This document shows, piece by piece, positions 51,395 to 63,207 of a stretch of 64,000 bases of DNA. A program made the position numbers and the translations under genes. How positions within the stretch are numbered: the stretch's first letter is position 1; every line of letters begins with the position of its first letter. The stretch is from Oreocharis arfaki (taxonomy: Eukaryota > Chordata > Aves > Passeriformes > Paramythiidae): assembly GCA_013398015.1 (NCBI GenBank), contig VZRR01027747.1:1-64000 (forward strand). Reading direction: 5' to 3'. The notes beneath the pieces were generated by a model, which saw nothing but the letters and a program-made list of their open reading frames with translations, was not told the origin of the DNA and made no database searches.

Positions 51395-52015
51395 ACCAGG
51401 GAAATAAGAATGGGGACAAAGATTCTTCTGGGATGGAGGGGTTGCCTAGGGCAGCGCAGCCTACCCCCACACAATTAATTCCTCAATTAAATAAAGAAGA
51501 AGACTAGTAGACACTGGTGACTCCCTTTTGAGAGAAATGGAGGGCCCAATATACCGACCAGACCCAACACACAGGGAGGTGTTGCCTCCCTGAGGCCCAT
51601 GTAAGAGACATCACAAGAAACATCCCAGCCTGGTATGGCCCACTGATCATCAGCCTCTGTTGGCTTTGCAGGTAGGCAGCAATGAAATCCCATCAAGAAG
51701 GCTGCAATGAATCAAGAAGGACAAAGGACCTCAGGGCCTTGGGGACAACTGGTCAAGAGATCTGGAGTACAAGCTGTGTTCTCTTTGTCCTGCCAGTTGC
51801 CAGGAATAATGGGGTAAGAAACAGGGAAATCATGCAGAATAATAGCTGGCTTAAAGACTGGTGTGACCAGCAGAACTTCAGGGTTTTTGATCACAGGTCA
51901 GTTTATACAACACCAAGCCTATTGGCAACAAACAGGGAAAAAGGATCTTCGCTCAGGAGTTACCAGGACTTGTTGAGAGAGCTTTAAACTAAATTTGAAG
52001 GGGTACAAGGACATA
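51395..52015 (+). mobile_element. CR1 ORF1 fragment with remnant esterase (SGNH) domain
   Basis: On the plus strand, text recalls the 5' half of avian CR1: GGGATGGAGGGGTTGCCTAG, GGAGGGCCCAATATACCGAC and GCTTTAAACTAAATTTGAAG. Translation from about 51,500 gives LVDTGDSLLREMEGPIYRPD. GDSLL at 51,516-51,530 is block I of SGNH/GDSL esterases with the nucleophile serine, as described for CR1-family ORF1. VGSNEI further on resembles block III. After a frameshift, a 101-codon frame (51,682-51,987) includes NNSWLKDWCDQQNFRVFDH and VYTTPSLLATNREKGSS, where the expected D-x-x-H catalytic pair is lost. Two stops and a frame change show it is dead. Its orientation is opposite to the adjoining ORF2 fragment. 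Confidence 0.82.
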
Positions 52016-55000
52016 GACAATGGAACTTTTAGCTCCAGTATACAATCGTCGCTGTATTTACAAAAAAGGAAAACCAAAATATTCTGTAGGCATTAGAGAT
52101 TTAAACAAAGAAATACTATCATAATGTTCTGGTTTCCACATGCTAATCTATCCAAGAAGGAGACCGACACACATTAGGTAATTTTACTTACGAAAATCAA
52201 TGTTGAACTGGAAAGGAAATAGACACTTCTAGGAGAATTTCTGTCACTGACTGGCTTTTTTCTTGCCTCTTAATATAACCTGAGATTAAGTTTAAAGTAA
52301 TGCTAAGAACCCTATGTAAAGGAAAACATGCTCTCAGATTGATGTTATCATCATGTAAGCACCACTGAGGAATACACTTAAACACATCTGTTTAAAGTTC
52401 TATTCATAATTTGCCTATTATTTTCCCTTCTTATGTAATTTTTCCCATTATTGCTTGCAAGATTGCATGAGAAGTTAGTCAAAAGATCAGACAACACCCA
52501 GGGACAGATCTGATATCAGAAAACTCTTAGAAAAACATAATTTCTGTTCAGGAATATAAATCACAAACAATGAGGTAGATTGTGCTAAGTTCCTTAAAGA
52601 ATCCTAGTGTACTCATCCAGTAGTTCAGGAATTAAAGAAAAAAGCTCTTCTCCTGAGGAGATGATGCAGCAATTCCTGGTCCTTTGCTCTTAATCTTTCC
52701 CAAGCAAGGCAGCAGAATGATTCTGGGTCTTACTAACTGCTTGAAGCACTGCTGTTGGCTGGCTATTGGGTGCAATTTATGTTCTACTTTTTTCTCACCT
52801 TCTGTAAAAACCATTTTCATGTGACAAAAGATACACAGTCCTGCAATAACAAACCCAGTCCCCCAAAATACTAAAAGTTCTAGTCCATCTTCATCATACC
52901 TGCATGAGAGATTCTCATCTTATTTTTATAACCTGACAGGAGAATGATCACCTCAAAAGTAAAAAAACTCTTGATTCAAAATTTCTAAAGATTTAGCATT
53001 ACAAAAGACTGGGCAACCTAAATACAGCCACAGTACCACCTGCTTCACCACTGAAACAATGCAGCCCAGCTGATGAGCACATTGCAGGTGTGGCTTCTTA
53101 ACAAAACTCTCCCGTCATGTAGTAACAAGAACATTGCCATACAAGAAAAAATGTGAGGGCACAGAGAACAGGAGCAGACTTGCACAGGTTGATTCAAGCA
53201 CAGCTCTCTCTTCTGCAGCACGATGCACAGTCAGGTCCATTTATCTCAGCAGCTCCAGTCTCAGCTAACAAGAGAGCACTTTGACCAGTACGAGTTAGAG
53301 ACATGTCAAACCATTTAGAATCAGAAATAAAAGTTAGCTTACTCGTGCTCCCCAGAGCTATCCCAAGATGGATTACTACAGATACCTTGCCAAAATTATG
53401 ACTGATGGAGAAATTTGCTCTGTTGGACTATTCACCACCATAAAACAGGCAACTGAGATAAAATCCCTGCTACTTTTTCCCCAATTAAAAACCATCAACT
53501 TGTAACTGCTACCAAAGATGGGGCTGTACTGCAGTTTGCACGCACCGCTCTGCAGGACACTGAGCCAGTAACACCAGCACCGTGGCTGCTTCAGTTGTGG
53601 TCTGTGCTAATACAGATACAGAAATTTTAGGCTGCAGCATGTAAATATTGCATGAGATTTATCACAAATTTCCCAACAAAATACAGTGTATATATAAGAC
53701 ATGCCATGTATTTTTTCAGGTTGAGTATTCTAGAGATTGTGCTTTCCAAGGTTTACCACAGACAGCTATTCCACCACGTGCCTTTGTGCACACCTCACTT
53801 GCAAGACCTTTCTGCACCTGTGAGCATTATGCTTTCAATATTACTACTAGTTTGAGCAGTGGATAGGTATTTTGCTTCTACACACTCATACAGCCTCTGA
53901 AAAAGCATGGCTTACAGCATACACACAAAGACAGTATGAGAAATGCTGTCTCTGCAAAAGTATGTGCCCAATATTCATGCCGACTTTAAGACTACATCAG
54001 ACAAGTGACACAGAGCCATAGCATGATTTGATATCCACATGTAAAATTACTGTTTGTGTCATCACTGAAAGGAAAGCCATAATTAGAACATGGAAAGAAA
54101 GAGATCTGAGCAAACATACATACACAAATCTCCCCGGTAATTAAAGAATTCATACTGTTTTCTGCTTCAAAACCAATAAACAAGTTATCTGAAGAAAGCT
54201 AATAACCAGAGCAGTAGTGTACTTCACTTATTTCATGTCACATTTTAAATAAAATATTGACTTAATAATAAAAACATCAATGAGAATTTGGATTTTTTTC
54301 TTTTTTTTCAAGAAAAATAGATGATGTGATGAAAGTGTAACAACTCCAGAAGACAAGACAGAAGGAAGAACTGTGACTTTTACAGGGTGGTAGAAAGATC
54401 CATGATCTTTTTGAAGATTCCTACCTTATGTCCTTCAAAAGGATTGTTATTGGATTTTACTCTCCTAGTTTTCCTTTCTTACAATGCATTAATGTGTTAG
54501 CTTTATTAATGAATGCCATTATTACAAATTAAGTATTTTTTGTTGCTTATTTTAATTTTCCTAAGCTTTCCCCTTTCACTAAATTCATAGAAAACACCCT
54601 CTCCTACTTGCATTTGAGAAGTTTAGATCCGGACAGCTCAGATCTTAAAATACCTTAGGAGAATCAAAGCTGGACAGCAGACTGAAATGATGGCAAACAT
54701 TGACTTAAAGCTCTGAGTACTGTTACTGGACTTTCATTTTTTTCAGGTATTAACATCTTGAAAAACACTAAGTGTAATCTCAGAGAATATTACATTCACA
54801 TTACAAAGGCAGACAACTCCCATCCAGTTCTGGTTAGTTTACTGGGTTTTCCTCAGTAAGCTGTGAAGCACACTGTTTTGTAGGTGTTCAAAAATGCTTC
54901 ACAGAGTTTAGATTCCTCATGAAAATGTAGAAAATACTGCTGGCTGAATACAATATTGCATTTGTTGTTATGCCAGCAGTTTCCAGCCAGGGCTGTAAAA

Positions 55001-57582
55001 TTTAAAGTTAATTGTTTCCCATGTTTTGCAAGTTTACCTGTTTTAACCTTAATTTTATTTTGACATGTTATTAATGTGAAATTATTACACTGATTAAAAT
55101 AACTTACAATAAGGCACAGGCCAGAGATGTTCTCATTAAAACATAATTGATTCAATGTTTGTACTATGATTTAACAGAGATCTTGGAACATGTTGTATTA
55201 AAGAAAGCCTGGGTCATCAAACTTCGCAAAAGAACAATGTTTTTCCATCACATTTCGAAACTGCATTTCTGGCCAAAGACAGCATTGCTTTTGAAAAGCT
55301 GCATCTTTTCACAGCACAGCCATAACATAAGAAGATATTCAAGAGGCATAGCGAAAGAGACAAGAAAATATTTCTAAAGGAGAAGACAAAGTACGAGGTG
55401 CAAGATGTTGGGTACCAAAACTGAACATCAGCTGCTGAAACCTGGATGCTGCTTAAGCTTTCCAGAGCTGAGAACTGCAACAAAATTGAAATTTACATGT
55501 ATTTAACATGTATGTCAATGCATATCCACTGAGTACAGCATCCAGTTTGGAGGTGCTAACATGTTTGCGAGACTCTGGCAAGCCCACAGGAGAAATGCCG
55601 TGCTCTGCTATCAGAGGCAAGATCAGACTGGAAAAATTAAGCCAAATGAGGTAACACATATGCACCAGACCACAACCCCCTAAAATGACTCAATGTTATT
55701 TTAATATTTTATGTGCAATATTTGACTTGCATTATCTTATTTCTCGTATACAGCAGCTCATTCAAGAATGAAAAAAAAAAAACTAAACTAGCTTATAACA
55801 GGTATGTGATCTCTATAGTAGTGATAAAGCAAGGACAGCAGGAATTTTCTTTTTAAAAGAAAAACCTGCAGCTATGCAATGTGGATAATGTCCACACATT
55901 GTTCCAGTGATTTTAAATGTAATTTTAAATGTATGAGCAAGGGAGGTGCAGTGGAGTCCTGGCACATGAGCAGAATCCACCTGCCAAAAACCTCGTTTGG
56001 GCAGGAAAGATCTCGCACAGATGCAGGAGTTACTGCCTCCTGCTGCAAGAGCCTGGACTTACTGTGCTTGGCAACAGCTCTCATGGGATTAAGTACAATC
56101 AAACAATACCAAATGTAAAGTGCATCACGAAAACCACATCGGAGACATGAGGGGAAAGCAGGATTAAGAATTTAGGATGATTTCCTTTCTTTGCGTTTTA
56201 CGCAGGGAATACTTCATGAAGCTTGGATGTGTATTTGCTCAAAAGAGAATCTTTGCTTACTGTAAAGGTTTGCAGATAGTAGTCTGATGGGATTTTCGTT
56301 ATAATTATTCTTATTATTTCAGTTTAAATACTACAATATGTATACAGGGAAACATATATATGTGTTTAATACCTATTACTAGATGTAAATAGAAATAAAA
56401 GTTTAAAATTAGTTTGGTCTGGTTTTGTCTGTTTTGTCTGTTTTGCCAATTAGTACCTTTTGTATTTCAGCTGAAATAAGCATACTTTTTTAATACAGCA
56501 TTTGCTGTTGGCCATTGAGATTAATTTGGCACAAGTTTTGTAAATAACAGATTTATTATCAGATTTTCTTCACTGACTGGATGTTTTTTTAAACTCTAAG
56601 TCCCTGCAATTCTCTTTGTGAGAATAAAAGGATGTTCTTTCATAAAATAATTAAGAACACTGAGGACATTTTTTCAACTAGTAAGAATATTAATTGAGTT
56701 CACCATCAAAATGTGATAACACATAAAATATCTTGTTTTGCATGTTAATGCTCCATAATTGCACAGAGCTTTTCAACTTCAAAGCTCTTTACATGATTTA
56801 AGTGGATGTCCCTGAAGGCCTTAAGCAACATTTCCTTTGCCTTCAAAAAAGAAGATTTGCAGCAAACAAAAGCTCTGTGAAAAACACAGGACTGGACTTT
56901 GTTTTTTCAATCTACTTACGTTGCACAGTGAGATAAAATATCACTACCCTTTTGCAGATGGAGCAATAGGGGGGAATTTAATGGGACCATCCCTGCTCAT
57001 CTCAAAACTCTGTACTTTAAATCAGCAGTGATGCACTGAGCAAGTGAGAAACAAACGCAACTCAGTTTTCCAGAGCCAGTCCAAAATACATTTCAATTAT
57101 TTCTTTACTTGCCCACCAAAGACCAAGCTGCTGAAAGTCCAATGATTACCTCCTATTGCACCACCCCACATACAGGGAGTTTGCTCAAGCACTCATGAAG
57201 AGAAAAGAGCATTTGCCAGAATTCAGTCAAAGGCTGTTATCTGGTATTCCACTTCGCTTCATCAAAAGACATTTGAAAAGTCTCAAAACCCAGGAGAAAT
57301 GGTTATTCCCTTATGTCAGAGAGGCTGAAATCTACCACAAATCACTACAGAGTATTTTCAATCAAGCTTTCTTTTCATTGTCTTTTAAATCACGCTACAA
57401 ATAAGAAACTGCTACAGATGTTTACAACCTATGTGCTGAAGAATGAGTATTTTTTCAGCACCCTTTTGCCATAATGGTCTTTTTGGTGAGTACAAATAAG
57501 ATCAACAAGTATTCCTCTTTGTACTTACCATTTGATTTTTATGCCACTTCACTGGACACAGGGTGTAATACATTGGGGTCTT
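52016..57582. other. Intergenic downstream of PRR16; may include its 3' UTR
   Basis: AT-rich, no gene or preserved repeat recognised. A short 9-bp tandem run (TGTCTGTTT-like, about 56,417-56,445) is present. The part nearest 57,600 could belong to the PRR16 3' UTR if the proximal polyadenylation signal is not used. Confidence 0.45.
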
Positions 57583-57588
57583 TTTATT
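57583..57588 (-). terminator. Candidate polyadenylation signal for PRR16
   Basis: On the minus strand an AATAAA hexamer lies about 80 bases past the PRR16 stop codon (TGA at 57,666-57,668). It is the nearest canonical signal downstream. AATAAA is frequent by chance in such AT-rich DNA (another is at 56,552-56,557), so the true 3' end cannot be fixed from sequence alone and the 3' UTR could run several hundred bases further left. Confidence 0.3.
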
Positions 57589-57665
57589 GCTCAAGTAGAA
57601 AGTGCTCATTACCTATTTATGTTTATACATAGGAAAAAACAAAGAGTTATTACAAGGGGCATACT

Positions 57666-58424
57666 TCACACTGTTGTAGTGGTTGATTTCCTCAAGATGG
57701 TCTTCTGGGGTTTTGGCGCAGTTTGTGGAGGCACAGTTGCAGGTCTCGGAGGAGGAAAGCTATTACTGGGACTTATCCCCAACCCTCCATTTTCCAGAAG
57801 AAATGGAGGCAACGGAGGTGGTGGAGGCGGCACAGGAGGGCACTGGTGTGGCAGCTTTCCTGCAACCCGGGCGGACTCGCTGTGCAAGTGCACCTCCCTG
57901 TTTCTAATGTTATACCGAACGTCACAGTCGGGGCAGTAGCCGTGGTACTGCACTTTTTCACTGAACCGTACCCGCTCCCTTGCTCCCGGCTGGGGACACC
58001 GCTCTTTCTCAGGTCTGTGCATCAGAGGCTGCATCACGACTTTCTCCAAATTACTGTTCGGTATGCAGCACATATCCCCGTTTGGGACGCGGCCGGGCCC
58101 GACGGGCAGGCCCCCGTTCCGCAGCAGGGTGCCATTAGTCTTGACGGGGTTGGCCAAAGGAGGCAGCCTCGGAGGCTCATCGCATTTGACAGGCGTCAGT
58201 CGAGGCGGAGGAGGCGGCGGGTTTGGCTTCCGCAGCACGGTGAGGATGGCGGAGGGGTGCGCAGGCGGCTTGATGAGGGGCGCGTTGCCCCGCACCTTGA
58301 CCTTCTCCAAGCTGGAGGCTGTTGTGCTGCTGGAGCTGCTGTTGAGTGTGTCTGTTTTGGAACTGTCCGTCATCTCATCCTCCAGCTGCAGATCACAAGT
58401 CAGCGTGTCAATCTGGTCAACCAC
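57666..58424 (-). CDS. PRR16: PRR16 (Largen), last coding exon; partial gene
   Basis: This exon encodes the C-terminal 252 residues of proline-rich protein 16 (Largen), which in mammals is reported to raise cell size by promoting translation, including of mitochondrial proteins. Seen in the translation, numbered from the exon start: VVDQIDTLTCDLQLEDEMTD at 1-20, a Ser/Thr-rich stretch at 21-39, polyproline runs near 69-74 and 196-207, a conserved basic/aromatic block RVRFSEKVQYHGYCPDCD at 151-168 with a CxxC pair (C164, C167), HLHSE at 179-183, and a C-terminal TTTTV that fits a class I PDZ ligand. The reading frame stays open upstream to 58,529, but those extra residues are not PRR16-like. 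A good splice acceptor (pyrimidine-rich tract, then GTGCAG) sits just before GTG GTT, so the exon is taken to start at 58,424 in phase 0. The full human protein is about 304 residues, so roughly 50 N-terminal residues lie on an exon outside this window. The exon is much more GC- and CpG-rich than its surroundings. Identification rests on recall of the human protein and near collinearity. Confidence 0.95.
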   Translation of the reverse strand: MVDQIDTLTCDLQLEDEMTDSSKTDTLNSSSSSTTASSLEKVKVRGNAPLIKPPAHPSAILTVLRKPNPPPPPPRLTPVKCDEPPRLPPLANPVKTNGTLLRNGGLPVGPGRVPNGDMCCIPNSNLEKVVMQPLMHRPEKERCPQPGARERVRFSEKVQYHGYCPDCDVRYNIRNREVHLHSESARVAGKLPHQCPPVPPPPPPLPPFLLENGGLGISPSNSFPPPRPATVPPQTAPKPQKTILRKSTTTTV

Positions 58425-58460
58425 CTGCACAACAGCCAGAGTGAGAACAGTGAGAAACGC
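58425..58460 (-). other. PRR16: Splice acceptor of the PRR16 last exon
   Basis: On the minus strand a pyrimidine-rich tract (TTTCTCACTGTTCTCACTCT) runs into GGCTGTTGTGCAG, directly before the first PRR16-like codons. The AG at 58,425-58,426 is the last intronic dinucleotide. This boundary separates residues that match PRR16 from the hydrophobic, non-matching translation upstream, which is intron read through. Confidence 0.85.
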
Positions 58461-61400
58461 AACCTCAGAGAAGGCACAGAAAACCAAAACCATTCTCCAC
58501 TCAGTTTGTCCTCTCCAGAACTGGAGCATCCAATTTTTTTGACCAGTATTTCCTTTTTCTTGTCAACGTAATAAAATAATCATAATAAAAATGACAATAA
58601 CGATAGGGATGGCTAGTTTGCTAGGTCATCACCTGAATACAAGAGAAATATAACTTGAAACAGTCTAGAATGAAATTCCCCTTCTTGCCCTCCAGGGTTT
58701 ACTTGGTAATATCATTGTAAGTGAAGTGTAATTCTTCAGTATTATGCTTTCCCTTCCAGTGCTGGAAGAGACAAAATTGTTCAACTTTAGCTTCTACATG
58801 ACAGCTTCTGAACCCAAAACTTCTGCAGAGTATGTTTTAGCTCTGACCTTTCAAACACTCTAGATTTAAATATGCATTGTCTGTACAGTTGATTTTATAC
58901 AACTAGAATCATAGGTTTGATACACACTTTTCTGACAATTTTTTAACATACAAGAGACTCTGAGAAACAAATTCTCTCTTGCATTATACCCCTTTATGAG
59001 TATTTCCATAAGATCTGAAATCCTCCAAAACAATCCTGAAACAGAATTTGCTGGAAGAGGACAAGTTGCCTGGTTTCCAGTTACAAGTACTCAAGAACTC
59101 ATGCACTTTATTTGAAATTTTCCTCTACCTCCCAGAATTCTGTTTTTAGATTCTACATTTTTAGATCTTTTCTAGTCTTCAAGACTCCTTTTTCTACTGA
59201 CTTTTTTATTAGGCATGGAACCAATGGTGCCTTTACTGGGAGAGAAAGCTTTTAATTAAACAATTAAAAGCCCTTCCTGTGAACTGCATTTAACCCAGTA
59301 CCCAGTCGAACAACTGTAGTTATAAGCTACATGTAACTACAACAGATACCATAGAAAGTAGCACTAGCACACATTTAAAAACTGATCTCTCCTTTACAGC
59401 CTTGCAGGATGCACATAAAGTAATCAGTAGATGAAACGTTGCTAACTAACTTTGGTGCATGAATAAAAAACATGTGCCATTGCTTGGGGTCCTTAGGGGA
59501 GATCTGTGAAGTTGTGGAGGTGACACTCCAGTACATCCAAAATGAAACCAGATGTTGCCATTGTGCCACAGAAACTTTCATTTCTACTTCCTGCTTTCAA
59601 TAGTTTGGTACTGGTACTACTGATTTAAAACTAAGACTAATTTTAGGCATATGAGCCATATATTAACTGCAAAAAAGCGAAACTCACTATTGAAGGCAGT
59701 GACTCTTTATTTAGTCAAACCAATGTGCCCAGTAGTAAAAGGTAAATAATAAAAGCAAAACCACCATAAAATGAAAAAGCACTCCAGCTTTCACTGCTCA
59801 TATAGTAAGCTGAGTTGGATGATATAAAATTCATAAAAATTCATATGCAGCAATTCAATTTAGTGCTTTCCTTCTCCTAAAACCAGCAAACATGCAAATA
59901 AGCATCATTCAGAGAGCTTTCAAGCATCTTTGAAAAAACTTTACTTTTTCTCTGAAAGGCCAAAAACCCAACTCATTTATTCAGTGTCCAAAGCCTTGTA
60001 TTTAAATTTCTACTTTGATTTTTCTCCAAAAAAAGAATAAAGAAAAAAATACCCTTAAAAGACAGACATCAAATCCCCCAAATAATAAGGATTTTAAACA
60101 TTATGCTACAAGTTGAAATGTACAGTTGAACTCTTAGCAACTGTCAGATCCTACACATACCCTCGAGGGTACAGCATATAAGAACTCCTGAAAATTTCAG
60201 AGTAAGGGTAGGCAAACCCCATCTGCACCAAAGTTTATTGGAAGAATGACAGTTTAGAGATGAAAGAACTCTCATTTTCACCTTCCATTACATAAGCAAA
60301 CTAAGGCAGAGAGAACTTCTCAGAAGTAAACAGAAACAAGGAAAAGAAAGTCAAGTTCTGGACAGTAAGCCTGAAATTTAAGCATCCCTCTGCAAGCTTA
60401 GCATAAATTTGCGTAAATATTAGGGTCTCCCTATATGTATCTAAATATCCTACTGCATTCTATCATCTTTTATTAGACTACAACAGGTATAGAATGGATT
60501 GATGCAACCTAAATCAAAGAAATTCCTTGGCAGGCACAGAAATAGAAAAATTATGCACTGCAGAGCAAAAATTTTCTCAAGAGTAACAGGAAAGTCTGTT
60601 ATGAACTGCCCTTCAAGTTAATGACTAGAGAGTTTATCTCATGCCTTCTGGGCAAATGTGTAGTACACATCAAAATTTTTTTTGTCACTTATCCATTTGT
60701 AAAACATAAATCCAGCATGAAAAGGCTCTGACGCAACAACACAGTTTATCTGCCCAGATTCATTTCCACCACAGGTTGTGATTCTGTGTACTGTTCTTTT
60801 CTTTTGCTTTTCCGTCCCAGAAGGTAAAATTCAAATAAGATGAAAAAGCAACATGAGAGCCCGTGACTAACACAGTGAAACTGCTGTAGTTAAAAAGAAG
60901 AAAAGAATGTTGAGAATAAAACAGCCCCTATTTCACAATGCATCTTCTGTGGAAGTAAGAGAGAGAATATTAATTAAAAAAAAAAAAAAAAGAAAAAAGG
61001 AAAAACTGCTCTAGTTGTGCAGAAATGTGTCCATTTTTTTCAGTTCTGGAATAAAATAGGACTTTATTCACATGCACAAATGTTGAGGATACATAATTTT
61101 ATAGCCTGAGGAGCTCCTTAGTCATTAACTGGATTTGAGCTCCACAGAGATGCCCACTTCTACCCTGCTAGCAGTATCCTGAGGCTTCAAGCTCTGTAGA
61201 ATCCAATGTGACACCCCCAAATGAGCCAGGACATCAGTTTATTCTTATCCCCTTTCTGGGCTGGTACTGAAAACAGTATTAGGTGCCCAGTGGGGATAGA
61301 GTTGGACTTCTCTACCAAAATCCAAGATTACACCCTTACCAACATGCATTTGGACTCAGAAATTCTGTGCTGCAATGAACAGAGTATGGAGAATTAATCA

Positions 61401-63068
61401 ATACTGTCAAGTTCAGGTAAAAAGGAAAAAAATACTATTCAACCCAAATTAAAAACAAACACACAAAAAAACCCCAAACTCAAAAACCCCCCAAAACCCA
61501 CTGAAGCTGCAAACAATTTGCAATGCAAAGATATCTCACAGTTAACCCGATCCTCAATGTTACCAAACTCTTATATAGAATTGCTTAAAAATATAGAGCT
61601 AGCATAAAATATTGCTTGTCCACTGAGGTCAAACTGGAGTTCCTGTTTAAAGGAACTTCAGAATCTAGTCCAAGAAAAGGTCTTGTGATAATCAAAAGCA
61701 GCCTATGCTGACCTAGTATTTCCATTGTTTGAGCTGTACTTTTAAGTTTTGTCTAGTTTTTACCTCCTCTGTTGAAGGCCTTTTGTGGGCAAATGTCCTA
61801 ACTTGACTAGACCAATAATGAAAACTCCGTATTTCTCATTGGATGCCAGGATCTCATTCCAAGAATCTAACTTTGTAATCATAAGACTAAAATATGACAA
61901 AGAAAGGAACATGCACTTGTACTCCTTACTTGTATCCCTAAACTCCTTTGAAAAGCATCTCTACAATTAGTCAAAACCACTTTTTTTCACTGTTTCTTTG
62001 TGTGATTATCTAATACACATCCTAAAATATATCTATGGAGAGTCTTGTTGTCTCCTTGCAATAAATGTTTCACCAGGTTTGTTTCTCTTCCTATTTAAAG
62101 GCAACAAGGTACCAATGTTTAGTGAATATATAATCCTCTGGCTGCCCTCAATCCACCACAGACAACTGTTGAGCTTTTTTTGCAACCCTTAAATAAAGAA
62201 GCAAATTGTTTTTCAGGAAGGAAATTATTATACACTTAAAGATTCATAACTTTTAAGATCACAGAAGTAAAAAACTGTAGTACTTCTTAAGATGTCCAGC
62301 CATTTGCACCGTTTTTTATGTTTTTCAAAGTTTCACATGAATTCACAAATTAGATTTCTTTTTTTTTTTTTAATTACTTGTTTTTCTACTGGCTAGCAGC
62401 TCTCAAAAAAGCTGCATAAACAGAATGGAACTTAGGTGATATTACTTCTGAGATGGAATAGGTATAATTCATATATTGCTCTTTAGCACTACACCATAGC
62501 AGTGTGCAGCTATGAAATTTAACAGTTTGCTGGAAATTTCCTAGAAAACCAATAGTTATGGACAGATGCTGAATTTGATTTTAAATCAATCAAAATCAAA
62601 TCATGTCATGAGACTAGTTCTTACTTTGTACTAAAGAAATTAGTGGTGAAATGAACAAAATTAGGCGGAAAAATAAATTGAATGTCTTGATTTCTTTATT
62701 TCTAAAGCAATTCCAAAAACCTGTGAAGTTTGACATAGACAAATATTGCACTTCATGTGCAAAAATTAACTACCTGATGAGCCACAAGAATAAATATGTA
62801 ATTAAGAATAAAAGAGCAATCAGCTCTACCATGAAGAGGCTGCTCTTGCCTCTAAGTGAAGAACTGAGAAATATGCTATATCAGTAGCTCTAATATCTCA
62901 TGATTGCATCTCTAATCCTACAAGAAATTGTTCACTTGCTATAATTAGTACCAGAATCTCCTAGACAAGCTGTCAAACTATTTACATTTGCCTCACTTTA
63001 GCTTATTATTTCCAGTACAGTTATTAGTCCTTTGTTGCCAAAAATGAGTGTTCAATATACATGGGGAA
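58461..63068 (-). other. PRR16 intron, left part; no other exon seen
   Basis: This AT-rich stretch should be the 3' part of the long intron separating the two PRR16 coding exons. No translation here resembles the missing N-terminal segment of PRR16. It contains short A-runs (for example 60,978-60,992) and an A/C-rich patch near 61,450-61,500. I recognise no gene and no well-preserved repeat. Confidence 0.6.
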
Positions 63069-63207
63069 CATGAGATTAGCTCAGCTGGTCAGATCATGCT
63101 GTTAATAATGCCAGGGTTGTGGTTTTGATCCCTTCACAGGCCATCCACTTAAGAGCTGACTTCGACAACCCTTGTGGGTCCCTTCCAATGCAGAATATTC
63201 TGTGATT
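63069..63207 (+). mobile_element. tRNA-Ile-derived SINE with CR1-like tail (TguSINE1-like)
   Basis: The head resembles an isoleucine tRNA gene. A perfect A box TAGCTCAGCTGG is at 63,077-63,088, followed by the anticodon-side text GTTAATAATGCCAGGGTTG, a decayed B box GGTTTTGATCC (63,121-63,131) and a GGCCA acceptor end. The tail reads ACCCTTGTGGGTCCCTTCCA and ends AGAATATTCTGTGATT, like the 3' end of avian CR1 elements. This is the layout of the zebra finch SINE TguSINE1, thought to be mobilised by CR1. The B box has a C-to-T change and an extra T, and the anticodon stem is damaged, so this is a fossil SINE rather than a working tRNA gene. It lies inside the PRR16 intron, antisense to the gene. 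Confidence 0.85.

Noticed and set aside
58425..58529. In-frame N-terminal extension of the PRR16 exon with a membrane-like hydrophobic stretch
   Set aside because: It lies upstream of a strong splice acceptor and has no PRR16 similarity, so it is intron read-through and not a signal peptide.
57723..58571. Plus-strand open frame of 282 codons opposite the PRR16 exon
   Set aside because: It is the antisense shadow of a GC-rich, proline-coding exon. Its Arg/Trp-rich translation resembles nothing and it runs past the splice site into the intron.
63069..63140. Functional tRNA-Ile gene
   Set aside because: The B box is altered, the anticodon stem is disrupted, and the sequence continues into a CR1-like tail, so it is a SINE head.
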